Shown: positions 1-13,659, numbered from the stretch's first letter. The stretch is 64,000 bases of DNA from Chondrilla cf. caribensis (GCA_964020155.1 OZ026550.1:4211352-4275351), one strand, 5' to 3'. Notes: a model not told the origin generated them from the sequence alone. Translations and numbers: made by a program.

Positions 1-464
1 TTTGCTTACTATGTGTACGCTACAATAGTAAACCAAATAATGCTGAAAACGATGCTGAAAATTTGGCTTTTATTATGCAGAAAATGGTGTCAAGGGTGTT
101 TGTCGTAATGGGTCTCTACCGTATTCAAATAACAGGGTAATTCCACCACCACCTGGGTTCAATCATCGATCACTTTATTGCTGCTGTAGCACACCTAGAC
201 AGGTATCAACTATTACATGGACGCACATATAAATGTACTTCTCTATCATGAACACATTGGGACCATATTTATACTTAAATAAACTTTAACCTTTCAGTGG
301 GAATTTATATTGGTTTATACACATGTATACATGCTGCATAATACATAGGTAGTTGCAGTATATGCAGGTGTGCAATAGCAGGATTATAGTGATAGCGCAA
401 AGTGGGAAAAATTCCCAGAAGAAAATTCCTCTTGATTACACGCTCAAACCAGTATTTCATGGTA
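1..464. other. Window start, no gene seen
   Basis: No convincing coding sequence on either strand. Positions about 130-240 resemble 1070-1165 (both hold a 'ctgctgtagcacacct' stretch followed by a 'gacagg' and an 'acatggacg' segment), so this looks like a diverged local duplication of the DNA around the last visible MBT exon. The remaining exons of the minus-strand MBT gene must lie outside the window. Confidence 0.5.
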
Positions 465-917
465 CAGTGAATTCTCGTTAATCCGCAGCAATTGGTTCAG
501 GTGAAATTTGGCGGATTAATGATATGGCGGAATATACTGATTTTCTTCGAGATGTCTCCTACTATTTGTCGTGCAATCTGTACGTTCCGCGTCTTCGAGA
601 AACGGACTGTGAGTATTTTTTTACGTTGTTGTCAGATTCCTCTTTGTGCATTCGGATAACTACTTCTTCTGCTTCGTTGTCAAGTCAAATTTTAGAACGC
701 TTTGCTGCTATATTGCTCTACACTAAAGAAACTTTTCAAAAATTGGCGGATTATGTGTAACTGAAAATTGGTACACAGAAGAATGGTGGATGGCGGAATT
801 GCGAGATGGCAGATTACGTATATAGCGTAGCCATACAAGCGAATTTGTTTCAAAATAATATGGTGGATAAAGTGGTTTGGAGGATTAAACCAGTGGCGGA
901 TTAATGAGAATTCACTG
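465..917. mobile_element. MITE-like element with CAGTGAATTCTCGTTAATCC ends (Tigger/pogo-like)
   Basis: The left end CAGTGAATTCTCGTTAATCC and the right end (reverse complement beginning CAGTGAATTCTCATTAATCC) form terminal inverted repeats. The interior repeats 'ggcggattaa' and 'tggcgga' motifs. The same ends occur at 1720, 11559, 43487, 53237 and 63063. TA-flanked CAGT-type ends are typical of Tigger/pogo (Tc1-mariner superfamily) non-autonomous elements; the family name is inference. An ORF at 524-760 lies wholly inside the element and is not treated as a gene. Confidence 0.6.
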
Positions 918-1166
918 TGTTAATTTCGCAATTTGTGTGTATTTCGTGTCTGCAGTTTGATATTTTTGTCTGTAATAATTTAAAGAATAAACTTTCGCAA
1001 ATAGGGTCAAATAATGAAAAACATGAAATTTCAACCTCTCAAAATTTCCCCGCTATATGGTAATTGATAACCTCGGGATCCCCCCTGTGATCAATTATCA
1101 CTTCATCACTGCTGTAGCACACCTACCTAGACAGGCTACAACCTTCACATGGACGTACATACGTAC

Positions 1167-3303
<2,137 letters not shown>

Positions 3304-3379
3304 CTGTAGTTAGTGAAGGGTACAGTTCATTCAAATATGTTGTAATATGTAAGCATGTACTACATACGTATGTAATGTG

Positions 3380-3381
<2 letters not shown>

Positions 3382-3466
<85 letters not shown>

Positions 3467-3491
3467 AAGTGTGTGTGTGTGTGTGTGTGTA

Positions 3492-3523
<32 letters not shown>

Positions 3524-3563
3524 CAAGTGTGTGTGTGCAAGGGTGTGTGTGTGTGTGTGTGTG

Positions 3564-3625
<62 letters not shown>
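3382..3625. repeat. Compound (TG)n microsatellite
   Basis: About 245 bp of TG repeats with periodic 'tgcaag' and 'tatgtg' interruptions and one gcgcgcgc block. It sits about 80 bp upstream of MBT exon 1 on the minus strand, inside the presumed intron between the TIR and MBT exons. Confidence 0.95.
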
Positions 3626-3627
<2 letters not shown>

Positions 3628-4165
3628 ACAATTGTGAGTGTTTGCTTGCATTTGTGCTTGCGAGTACGTATTTGTACACCTGAGTACATGTACGTACATA
3701 CATATACGTACGTAAACACTATGTATGCTCAACATACAGCCGGTGTAAGTGTTCTACATCGATTGTAGAACACACAAAGAAACTCACTGCTATCATTTGG
3801 TGTGTGTACTATATCAGGCTTCAAGTCTATAGAACAGACAAGAGGTAGTCATACATCATGCACAGTATACACATAACTATTATACGTATACTTACGTACG
3901 TACGTCAATGCTACCATAAACAGACAGCTACAGTACAGTAAATTAAGTCACACCATATGCACACATTATACAATGTGATCCAGCAGCATCACTATACAGT
4001 GTTGGGTGTTTTCATACTATTGTGTTGACAGCAATAGCATTGCCATTGTATTGTGTTAATTGGAGGGCATTGTTGTTGCTAGGATAATGATTATTTGGTA
4101 AGAATAATAATCATAACATGGGTAATATCAAAGGACTCAGGCTTACAGTGCAGATACCACTGTTC

Positions 4166-4500
4166 CATCAGGTGCCTGGAGGGCAACAAGGAGGGACCGT
4201 TCAGCGAAATTTTAATTGGTTAATAACTGGACGACCAATCAGATTTGACTACCCAAAATCGTGGCAATGGTATTCATGACTCTCAGTATTTTAGGTCTAC
4301 GTATGTACGTAGGGGGTAACAAGGAAGTATCCGCCATTGACTGAAGTTATGGATAACAAATTGGAGAGAAGTTTGCTTGTGCTTTTGAAAGAGAAGTTGA
4401 CATTACAACTATCATCATTTCAGAATAATGGCCTAAAGGTATAAACTAGTTACTATTGCTGCTAGACCGTTCCTCCCCCTTGTCGCCTCCCGCCCCGCCC
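4166..4500. mobile_element. MITE-like element with GC-rich inverted ends
   Basis: The left end (GGAGGGCAACAAGGAGGGAC, about 4176) is roughly the inverse of the right end (GACCGTTCCTCCCCCTTGTC, about 4465), giving imperfect terminal inverted repeats around about 300 bp with no coding content. The superfamily is not identified. Confidence 0.45.
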
Positions 4501-4599
4501 CCTTGGGACAGTCATAGCAGGCCAGACTAAGTTCCCTTCGATCCACCAGCTTTCACCAACACAACATGATACATGTCCCAAGCTAACTCTGGACCACAT

Positions 4600-4695
4600 G
4601 ACATCATGACACTCCTCCTCTGTTGTGAGCTACGACAAAAGGTGCTTAATGTTTTCTCCCTATTCTCTCCCATACATTGAAAGTGCCATGGATGA
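4600..4695. repeat. Dispersed copy of the 186-bp satellite unit
   Basis: In reverse orientation this stretch reads 'aatgtatgggagagaatag' followed by a 'gagaaaac' and 'aagcacctttt' series, matching the order of motifs in the tandem units at 31.8-33.1 kb. The satellite therefore belongs to a dispersed repeat family. Confidence 0.55.
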
Positions 4696-4944
4696 CCATG
4701 ATATTAATTCTTGTAAATTTGGAAATTGTGAGGACAGAGACCACAATTCGACAATTTTATACCACCGTCATGAAGGATACACAGGCAATGAACCCTTTGC
4801 ATGGGAAGCGGAGGGCAAAGTTCAATTGTCACATCTCGGGGATAAGTGTGTTGTGTATCCCTGTCAACTTCTATGATTTTGTCACCAATCAGTACATGCA
4901 TGTACGTATGTACGTATATTGTTCACCAGTTGTCATTATCTCAC

Positions 4945-6155
4945 GTTTTTCAGTCAATCCTCTTATCAACCTCTCCAGGGATGAGATGTAGTCATCCTTG
5001 CCCGGGCGGAACATGGTCCAGTTGTATCCCGCTATGATGTACTTCACACCTCTGGACCGCTCGTTGGCACTAAAGTTCACATCTTCGTAGATCAGAGGAA
5101 AGATCAACTTGTCGTCCGCATTAGCAGTATACAACTCACTTGTGCAATATCTACGTACAATAGAAACTCATTGAGACAAACTACAAGGAACCCATACAAT
5201 ACAGATTTTGTTATCAGATGTTCTTCTTATCAGGATTTGCTTACTGTGTGTATGTACGTATGTACGTATATTACTAAAGCAAGAGAAATGATGCTCAGAG
5301 GTTGGTTACATTAAGGAGCAATATGCCCTTGAGAGTGTTTTGTCTTAGTGTGTTCCTACTGTATGCGTGAATATAAATACAGTGAATATTCGTTAATAGA
5401 GGAATTTTCAGATAATATCAGCATAGTGATAGGGACTATAATACGTAGATACGTAGGTAAATAGTTTGAACACTCTCAAGTACACGTCACCCAGCAATAC
5501 ATACATACAGTTGAATATGTAGTAGGACTATAATACGCTCTCAAGTGCACGCCACCCAGCACTAATACATACAGTTGAATATGTAGTACGTACCATGTAC
5601 GCAAGGGGATAGGGTTTAGCAACGCGAGACGACTGGTCGCCTGGATAGTGGGGGTGGGTTCGCATACCTTAGTAACTTTAAATGTTTTTGGTACAAGACT
5701 GTCAGTACACCTGAGAGCCAATACAAGTGCTTACCATTGAACTATGGCCATTACCGTGTACTTTAACGACCACCTATCCATGGAAGTAAAATTCTCGCGT
5801 TGAGAATTTCTCAAGGCTATCAATTCCCAAGTTACTATTAATTTTTACCCTCTACGTTGTGGGAAAACGTTAATACTACCCTCAGTCACCACTGCATGGC
5901 TTAGACTCGTAAAGGGTCGCTAGAGTCCAAACAGTACCTGGACTGGATGTACTTGCTGGAGATCACACAGAGAATGGCTTTGCAGGAATCCAATCCAGTC
6001 CCTATGGCTCCGTGCCAGTCACTCCCAGCGGGGATATCGTCCGAGTCCAACCAACACTGGAATCCAGCCGCTTCGATGTCGGCCTTTAATCTGTGGACGA
6101 ACGGGACGATTTCCTGTTCACGACCGTAGCTGATAAAAATGCTCTTGGCAGCCAT
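4945..6155 (-). CDS. TIR-domain protein, two exons (6155-5938, 5138-4945)
   Basis: The start is ATG at 6155. Exon 1 (218 nt, phase 2) encodes FISYGRE (box 1) and the WLDSDDIPAGSDW region typical of cytosolic invertebrate TIR domains. Exon 2 (194 nt) continues in phase with SELYTAN, then the FPLIYEDV strand and NWTMFRP. Together they make a complete TIR domain of about 137 residues. Glu74 in SELYTA sits at the position of the catalytic glutamate of NADase-type TIRs such as SARM1, so NAD+ cleavage is possible (inference from alignment by eye). There is no signal peptide or membrane segment. Exon 2 ends at a gtgaga donor in phase 1, so the protein continues; no stop follows before the donor. The next in-phase exon seen is the MBT exon at 3303. 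A separate short TIR protein ending in an unseen exon is the alternative. Confidence 0.8.
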
Positions 6156-6865
6156 GCTTATTCACACTTATTCAGCAAACGCAGACGGCTAATCTGAAAC
6201 GATTATTCACGCATTTTCAGTTGGACGCAAAAGGATGAATGGCTAATCTCAGAACTTTCAAATGCCTAAAAAGAATAAGAGATCGATCCCTGGTGGGTTG
6301 GGTATGATTTTTTTGATGTACATATAGATCATGCATCGTCTCTTATATGTTTGCTCAGCAGTAGTTGTAGGTCGTGTGTGAATCGCATTTATTCGGGGTT
6401 AACCCATCAGGTGAACGAATACCGCCATTATCATATAAGTTATACAATAGACGATTTTCCATCCAAATTTTCGTACCGTGGAAGTTTATGTGTGGTTTTT
6501 GTAAGGCTGTAAGTGTTGTCAATTGAGAATACCTGCTAGCGATATTTAATTGTGATTACCGCGGGGGATATCTACGTACGTACCTTTGTCCCGCCCATTG
6601 CAGTACAACTGTTTCCAGTAGTAACCGCCTCAAATGGCTTTTCTGCATGGTCTGTATCTAAAACTCAATGGTTCAGTCTACACCATTACATCCATTTGTT
6701 CTGTACTGTGCACGCAAGTGTCCTCTCCAATGTGTGTTACATATACATAACCTGCCTATATAGGCCCTACGTGTGCTGCAGCAGATATGAGTTACTATAA
6801 ATTACCGAGAGTGAAGCCTGAGGTAATTAGTGCCACTATATCTGCAGCAGTAAATGCACAACCAT

Positions 6866-6867
<2 letters not shown>

Positions 6868-6927
<60 letters not shown>

Positions 6928-6982
6928 TCCGTACATGCTTGCATCTTACAACATACTGTATTTGAATGACACACGCACACAT

Positions 6983-7041
<59 letters not shown>
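6868..7041. repeat. Two (CA)n microsatellites
   Basis: CA tracts at 6868-6926 and 6983-7041 are separated by about 56 bp of unique DNA. They lie between the divergent TIR gene and the 7.8-kb gene. Confidence 0.95.
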
Positions 7042-7042
<1 letters not shown>

Positions 7043-7427
7043 CCGGAACACACTTAGACAGGGTACACCTAACATGTTTCCTGGTGTAGTGAGCGATAAC
7101 ACCAAAATCACTGAATAAAGACACATACGTAACATCTGCAAACTAACCAAAGAAGTTGTAAATGTGGCCACCCTCTGTATTATGTAGGGATAAGCTCAAC
7201 CTTATTCCCTGTAACCAATGTAATAGCACATGTACACTACGTATAGCTTATGACACTAATAGTATAATTCAAAGTTTCACACGTATTGAATGCAAGTTAA
7301 TGATCTCGAGTCAATCGTGCCTCGCTTGAAGCAACTTCCAAGTTGTCAATCTGCAGGTTGGATGGGTGTTCAACCCTATCCCTAACACTGACCCCTTATC
7401 TTGATGACCTGTACATTAATTTTCTAG

Positions 7428-7749
7428 TAGTGCTGGGAATCAGTTATAATTTTCAATTAATCACCGGAAGTAATTAAGTGGGCGTGACCGGAAACCACTC
7501 CCACTTTATTAGACTGAGTGGTCATCAAGTAAACATGAACTGAAGTCCATAGAATCCTTCTTGTATTTCAGGTACAAAATTGAATCCATGGAGTGAAGGT
7601 TCTGGGTAATATTAAGTGGGGTGGCTTCCTGTTCTACTCACATAATTACTTCCTGTAATTAATCAGTTAGCTTGCTCTATTAAGGATAATTAGATTTGAA
7701 ATGAAAATCAGTTGATTAATTGATTAATCGTTTAATTGTCCCAGCACTA
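7428..7749. mobile_element. hAT-like MITE with TAGTGCTGGGA ends
   Basis: The left end TAGTGCTGGGAA and right end TTGTCCCAGCACTA are inverted copies about 320 bp apart. The interior is AT-rich with scattered 'attaatc' motifs. 'CAGTGCTGGGA' ends are common in hAT non-autonomous elements; that assignment is inference. A solo end occurs at about 2903. Confidence 0.6.
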
Positions 7750-7815
7750 ATTTATAGGCAGTGTCCAGTCTTCAGAGGAGGCCATTTTTTCACGTTTTTG
7801 TCTTTTGTCATTTAG

Positions 7816-8195
7816 GTGATTTCATTGGCCATTTGGATGTGAAAAAGAACCGGACCTCCTCTCCACATCGTGAATCGCCTGGTCTTCCTGTGGAGTCGTC
7901 AACGCTGTCCTCCAATGGGAGTCAGAAGATCAGGCTCTCTCCTGTCACTTGTGTGACATCTCCGCCGGCAACCAACGATTCTATGGATTCGTCGAATATT
8001 TTGAGTCCGCTGAATTTGTTCTCATCTCAGCAGATGGTGATACGCTGGGGCCCAGTGTCTCCTGCTCTACTTTTGAAACGTATGTATGTACACCCACATG
8101 CAACCCCCCCACCCACACACACATACATGTATGTACGTACATATGTATGTACGTATGCACATACACACCACACACTTATGTACACACACACTTAT

Positions 8196-8254
<59 letters not shown>

Positions 8255-10048
8255 CACACACTCGTATACATGCAGACACAGACACATGTGTGTGCCTACA
8301 CACACAGCCCATCAGATACTCCATATAAGTGAATATTTACATAGGTATGTATACACTGTTCACACTAACATCTTTGCCAACAACCTCTGGAGGTTCTCTG
8401 TTGTGCTGTATTATCCGTGCACCTTTTTCCTGTCCAATACAGCAGATATTCATTAAGACTCACTATGTAGGTACGTACAGTGGAAAGTCATTGAGATAAA
8501 CTAAAAGGGCCTACAAAACTAGTTCTTTCTATCGGATGTTTCTTCTATCAGGAATTACTTACATTATGTACACTACTACAGCAAACCAAACAAGGGTCAA
8601 AAATGGGTTTGTGTGAAGCAGCAATTCATCTTAATCGTGTCTGTTCTACACGTTCCCACTGTAGATAGATACAAGGTACCCATACATGTGTATGTAACCA
8701 GGATTTACTGATAGTATGTGCATGCACATGTATGTGCATTCCTACAGCTATCCAAAACTCATTGCTTTGAACAGAATCTTGTTTCAAGGAAGTTTGTCTA
8801 CACTTTAAATTGTACTTTTCCTTCTCTTTTTACTTCTTTATTTGTAGCTTGTAAGGCCTCTCAGGAAAATAGCTCTCCAAGAATAACGTCATCTCGTGAG
8901 AACTGTAATTTTAGAAGAAAACAGTCTAAACCGGAGAAAGCTGCTCAGCTTATGCGCGAGCTGACCAATCTGGTGAGCCATTCCAGCATGTGCAGTGGGC
9001 GGAAGGAGAAGGATCACCATGACAATGGAGATTTTGAATTAAATGGAGTGGTTGATTGTCCAGAGGTCTTAGCAGAACTCCTCGACACGAGGTACGTGCA
9101 TATTATGCTCATGTGTGTACTGTATGTATGTACTGTATGTATGTACTGTATGTATATACTGTATGTATGTACTGTATGTATGTACTGTATGTATGTACTG
9201 TATGTATATACTGTATGTATGTACTGTATGTATGTACTGTATGTATGTACTGTATGTATGTACTGTATGTATGTACTGTATGTATGTACTGTATGTATGT
9301 GCTGTATGTATGTACTGTATGTATGTACTGTATGTATGTACTGTGTGTATGTACTGTATGTATGTACTGTATGTATATACTGTATGTATGTACGTTGTGG
9401 AACTTGACAACCCACCAAGTAGACAAACTTAACAGGAGTATGTTGATAATTGATTATGATTGTGTGTCATTAACCATTCACATTTCTACGCATGATTTCT
9501 TTGTGTGCAGCTCATCGAGCATTGATGAACTCAATCCAGAAAATACATTAGGACCACGAATGACCACATTGATGACAGACACTGATAGTGGTGATGGCAA
9601 CGACCAGTCCAGAGTGGACGTCTGTTTGAACTACGAGAACCCGCTTGAGAACACAGAGTGTGAGTTCTGGTCTGAGGCGGCTGGTGTGCTTGCCACACAA
9701 GAAGCAAGAGGATTCGACGAAGAAAACAGTCAAGAACCTCTCAATCCACAGGGATATAACATCCCTAGCACGCACGTGACCACTTCCCGAAGTCTCACCA
9801 CTCACTGCGGTAGTACAGTCAATGGTTCAAAAGGCTGCTTAGATAACCCACCCTCAAATAGGCTACCTAGTGTTCCCAGTGTGGATTCCATGAAGAGAAC
9901 CTTTGACTCAGAACCCACAAGCAGTGTTTCTCTTGACGAGTTTGATCTTCTTCTTTCTCAAGTGGACGAGCGCCAACTGAGACATTGTGAGTCCCTGACA
10001 CCAAGAATGACTGAATCTGATGCCCCCGTGACATCTTCCAATCTCTAA
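7816..10048 (+). CDS. Unrecognised Ser-rich protein, last three exons (7816-8079, 8848-9091, 9511-10048), 5' partial
   Basis: I do not recognise this family. The three exons have AG/GT borders and mutually consistent phases (1, then 2, then stop TAA at 10046-10048), which argues strongly for a real gene. The protein is rich in Ser, Asn, Asp and Glu with little predicted globular structure. A basic stretch (RRKQSKPEK) begins a possibly helical segment containing ELTNLV, and the C-terminal part has an acidic-hydrophobic motif LDEFDLLLSQVDE that could be a short interaction helix. An AATAAA lies at 10094, 46 bp past the stop. The first visible exon needs an upstream exon ending in phase 1. I did not find it between 6.2 and 7.8 kb, so the N-terminus is missing. 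A 13-bp minisatellite begins just after the donor of the second exon. Confidence 0.7.
8198..8252. repeat. (CA)n microsatellite
   Basis: CA tract in the intron after the first visible exon of the 7.8-kb gene, flanked by 'acatgtatgtacg' type DNA. Confidence 0.9.
9107..9395. repeat. 13-bp minisatellite, about 22 copies
   Basis: Tandem TGTATGTATGTAC units with occasional variants (tatac for gtac). Because 13 is not a multiple of 3 and the unit has no stop, all frames stay open and give spurious Tyr/Cys/Val or Thr/His/Tyr peptides. The array starts about 15 bp after the splice donor at 9092 and lies wholly in the intron. Confidence 0.9.
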
Positions 10049-10093
10049 TCATTGAAACAGAATCCACAGTATTGTTATAGTAGCGATTCCCGG

Positions 10094-10099
10094 AATAAA
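10094..10099 (+). promoter_or_regulatory. Poly(A) signal AATAAA
   Basis: Canonical AATAAA 46 bp downstream of the stop codon of the gene ending at 10048. Confidence 0.7.
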
Positions 10100-10989
10100 T
10101 AATGAATATTGTGTTGATCATGACTAACATTGTTTTATGTACTTACATATGTGTACATTCGCGTATCAGTAACTTGTGTAAATTCTCAATAGTCAGTCTG
10201 AGGTCACCAAACCTGTCCTCCAGTAGTTTCAAAGGGATCGGGCTACTTGGCTAGTGAGGCAAGCTAAGCCTATTGATGGGGTTCTCTGTGGTGTCATAAG
10301 CCTTGTGAAACCAATGGTGAGCTTGAAGTGTGCAGTGTTACCTAACCATATACGTAACATGAGCTGTTGATAGGAAGGTTTGTTTATACACAGCTGGTTT
10401 AGTTGTATATTATATCATATACTATGTATACACGGTTGGTTTGGTTGTATGTGATATACATGTATGTATATAATATAGTGCAGATTCAACAGTATAGATA
10501 GATATACATGTATTATATGTGTATTCGTACAGATTCGGTTTGGTTATACATACTTACATGGTTGGTTTATAACACAGCAGAGACCTGTTTACCATGGGAT
10601 TGTTTACACTTACGTACAGTGCAATGTGCACTAAGTTAGTACCCTAGAGCTGGTTAGTACATACAGTACATTCCACTTGTTCCCTCAATCTCTTGGTTTG
10701 TCATGTATATGTGCGCTATTTCAACTAGTACCATACACTAACGAGTGTATATATATTATATGTGCATACCTTCGATACAAATGTGGTGGTATGTATAAGG
10801 TCAGGTATGTACAGTCCAACTTTGATAAGGACCTCAGAGTATACACCGAATATATTATTCTGCTTATCAGAGGTATTTGCTATCAGTACTGGTTGCATGA
10901 CATTGATCATGACCCATGCCAGTGTGGATGAATGTGTGTACATGACCTGGAGATCAGCTAGATCTGAATGAGTGAATTTTGTATATGTG
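10100..10989. other. Intergenic, degenerate repeats, no gene
   Basis: No supported coding region. Positions about 10375-10580 hold degenerate repeats of a 'ggtttggttgtat' motif mixed with tata/tacatgtat DNA. Confidence 0.5.
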
Positions 10990-11275
10990 TACTAACCAGG
11001 AGTGTGTGCTAACCAGGAGTGTGTGCTAACCAGGAGTGTGCGCTAACCAGGAGTGTGCGCTAACCAGGAGTGTGCGCTAACCAGGAGTGTGTACTAACCA
11101 GGAGGGTGAACTAACTATGAGTGTGTACTAAACAGGAATGTGTACTAACCAGGAGTGTGTGCTAACTAGGAGTGTGTACTAACCAGGAGAGTGTACTAAC
11201 CGGGAATGTGTGCTAACCAGGAGTGTGTAATAACCGGGAATGTGTGCTAACCAGGAATGTGTGCTAACTAGAGTC
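10990..11275. repeat. 17-bp minisatellite, about 16 copies
   Basis: Head-to-tail units of AACCAGGAGTGTGTGCT, with variants gtgcgct, gtgtact and gggaatg. The spacing between the first units is exactly 17 bp. No spacer structure and no associated cas-like genes, so not a CRISPR. Confidence 0.9.
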
Positions 11276-11558
11276 TGTTTTAAACTATAAGCAAAGTGTA
11301 CTGTATGAATTATAGAGTAGTATATTGTAGTATGATATATAATATACACTTTTTTCTACATAAGATAAGTTCCTTTGCACGCTCAATGTCATGCACATGG
11401 AAGCAATGAATAGGCCATGTTATAGTTAATTTCAAATGTGTTTCTATTGAATAACATATAGTAATTATTGTCATGAAATAGAACTCTATCTAAAAGGTTA
11501 CACATGCATGTGAACTGAACGGGTGTGGTTCTGTAAGATTAGAGGTTCTAATATGGTA

Positions 11559-11731
11559 CAGTGAACTCTCATTAATCCACAACCGCTTTATCCACCACCT
11601 TTTAATCCACCACAATTTTCCAGTACCAATATAATGCACAAGTACCAATGAATATCCAGTTAATCCGCCAAACTCGTTAATTCACCATATTTTTCGAAAA
11701 CGAATTGTGGTGGATTAACGAGAATTCACTG
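11559..11731. mobile_element. Tigger-like MITE, near-intact, TA target duplication
   Basis: A 173-bp element with ends CAGTGAACTCTCATTAATCC and (reverse) CAGTGAATTCTCGTTAATCC, flanked on both sides by TA. This is the cleanest copy of the family in the window and defines its ends. Confidence 0.75.
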
Positions 11732-11928
11732 TATATTATTATAGCATTAACAAGTAGGCAGACCTATGCTTTTAATATGGGATGTATACCTATAAGTATA
11801 CCACTATTGTCTGTGTAGTATTGTAAACTGCAGAAATGACACGATGAGGGAAACATGAGATGTATAGAATTCCAAACATGGCATGATAGTTGAATGCAAG
11901 CGTCATTCTATTATAGTCAAACTCACGC

Positions 11929-11948
11929 TACGTCATTGTGTGAGTCAT
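11929..11948. promoter_or_regulatory. CRE-like TACGTCAT and AP-1-like TGAGTCAT sites
   Basis: TACGTCAT at 11929-11936 and TGAGTCAT at 11941-11948 lie about 140-155 bp upstream of the ARH1 start codon. These match the ATF/CREB and AP-1 consensus sequences. Function is inferred from motif and position only. An ATG at 11974 opens a short overlapping upstream ORF in another frame. Confidence 0.4.
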
Positions 11949-12085
11949 CTTTGTTACTTAATTTAGTACCAAAATGGCGTCTACTGTTAGCATAAAAGAC
12001 CTGGTGGCCAAAAGGCGGAGAACAGCAAGTGTAGTAGTAATAATATATATCCGCACCGAGTATTACTCTTCTTCAACTGACAGAT

Positions 12086-13180
12086 ATGGAAGAACTGAGG
12101 GAACGATATCGGTCTTGCATGATTCTTTCTGGAGTCGGTGATGCTCTTGGATACAAAAACGGCGCCTGGGAGTTTTGCCGCCAAGGACTGATCATACACA
12201 AGCAACTAGAAGAGCTTGGTGGGGTGGAGGCCTTGAACGTGAAGAAATTCAAGGTCAGCGACGACACTGTGATGCATTTGGCCACCGCGGACGCTTTAGT
12301 GACGGACTGGAAGAAGAGCGCAGAGCCGAAAGAAACATTGTACCTTTCCTTGGCTAAGCACTACAAGGAATGTATGCATGATATGGCCGGACGCGCTCCC
12401 GGGATGACGTGTATGAACTCGACTTCTAAACTCAGACCCTTGGTTCCGAAAGGATATGTAATCCCTTTCAATCTGAGTGGAGGTGGGTGTGGCGCGTGTA
12501 TGAGGGCGGTTCCCATCGGACTGTACTTCTCGGATCCTTCCCAGCTGGACGACCTCATTGCTGTTGCCATAGAGAGCGGAAGGATGACTCACAACCACCC
12601 CACTGGATTCTTGGGAAGCCTGACTGTAGCTTTGTTTGTATCCTATGCCATACAAGGGAAACCGCCTGTTGAATGGGGAGCTTCACTGCTGGACACTGTT
12701 TTGGACAAAGCAATGCATTACATAGAGCAGGCCAAACGTGATGTTGCCTACATCAAAACAGAGTGGGGCTACTTCAAGGGTAAGTGGGAGGACTACTTGA
12801 AGTTGAGAGGAATTCGTGACGGACGTTCGGACCCTGTTTTTCCTGCTAACTTCGATGTCAAAGCAAGAGACAAGTTTTACAGAAGTGTTAGTTTCAGTGG
12901 CTGGGGAGGTGCCAGCGGTCATGATGCGCCTATGATTGCCTACGATGCCATTCTTGGTGCCGGGCCCTCTTGGAGTGAACTGTGTCATCGTGGCATGTTC
13001 CACGGAGGAGACAGCGACAGCACGGGGATATTGGCTGCGGGGATCTGGGGAGCAATGTACGGGATAAAGGATGTCCCCGAGAAGAACCACCGTGAGCTGG
13101 AGTACAGGGACAGGCTGGTCAAGCTGGCTGATCAGATGTTTGCCGTCAACCACTGCCTTCCGGAGGAAGTTCACCAGTGA
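12086..13180 (+). CDS. ADPRH: ADP-ribosyl-arginine hydrolase (ARH1-like)
   Basis: Complete 364-residue protein in one uninterrupted exon, close to the 357 residues of human ARH1. ARH1 is a cytosolic Mg2+-dependent enzyme that removes mono-ADP-ribose from arginine on proteins, reversing ARTC-type modification. Visible family signatures: GVGDALGY near residue 16; SDDT at 58-61 (first metal-binding Asp pair); GGGCGACMRAVPIG at 132-145; GRMTHNHPTGFLG at 165-177; and HGGDSDSTGIL at 306-316 with the second metal-binding Asp pair (309, 311). All catalytic motifs are intact, so it should be active. The ATG at 12086 is chosen because the protein then aligns from its N-terminal helix; upstream in-frame coding is absent. 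The lack of introns, in a window where every other gene is split, suggests retroposition or intron loss. Confidence 0.95.
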   Translation: MEELRERYRSCMILSGVGDALGYKNGAWEFCRQGLIIHKQLEELGGVEALNVKKFKVSDDTVMHLATADALVTDWKKSAEPKETLYLSLAKHYKECMHDMAGRAPGMTCMNSTSKLRPLVPKGYVIPFNLSGGGCGACMRAVPIGLYFSDPSQLDDLIAVAIESGRMTHNHPTGFLGSLTVALFVSYAIQGKPPVEWGASLLDTVLDKAMHYIEQAKRDVAYIKTEWGYFKGKWEDYLKLRGIRDGRSDPVFPANFDVKARDKFYRSVSFSGWGGASGHDAPMIAYDAILGAGPSWSELCHRGMFHGGDSDSTGILAAGIWGAMYGIKDVPEKNHRELEYRDRLVKLADQMFAVNHCLPEEVHQ

Positions 13181-13659
13181 TGCCCTATCTCCTATTTATG
13201 TTGTGTGTGTTACCCAGGCTTATGCAGACTCTGTAGCCTCTGTGACCTAACTGATTATAAAGTGCTTCCATACATGTTGTACATATTCATCTGTTATACT
13301 TTGATTCAATTTCAATATAAAAATATTTCCATTTTCATGTATCAAATTAATAATTGTAATAAATTTAATATTATTTTCATGACAGAACATAATGAAGTAT
13401 CTTATTTATTTAAGTACTGTACTGAGCGTTAATAACCTGTACTTCAGAATATGGATCGATGTCAATACTTCAGTATATTATATAATATACAGTCTTGCAT
13501 AATAAACACATTTGGTTGTGAGTCCCATATGCAAGTATATATAGTACTGTATATACATTGAAATTTATGGAGCTGTTTTAGAAATAATAATGGTCTATAT
13601 AAGTAGATGCTGGAATACAGTTGGAAGCTGCAGGTATCCTGGGTAGTTATACGGAGTAA

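Noticed and set aside
524..760. 78-residue frame near the window start
   Set aside because: It lies wholly inside a TIR element whose other copies have no related frame, and no splice or domain evidence supports it.
4625..4991. Plus-strand frames of 83 and 104 residues opposite the TIR gene
   Set aside because: They overlap a dispersed satellite copy and the antisense of the TIR exon, show no domain and lack conserved splice sites.
6580..6660. Short possible minus-strand exon (KPFEAVTTGNSC frame) ending at a gtacgt donor
   Set aside because: It lies upstream of the TIR start codon and has matching splice-like borders, but is too short to judge and joins nothing in phase with confidence.
9014..9432. 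Long Tyr-rich frames around 9.1-9.4 kb as a repeat protein
   Set aside because: Produced by a 13-bp minisatellite without stops. It lies in an intron between two well-supported exons of matching phase.
10990..11275. CRISPR-like array
   Set aside because: Units of 17 bp are head to tail without spacers; the genome is eukaryotic. It is a minisatellite.
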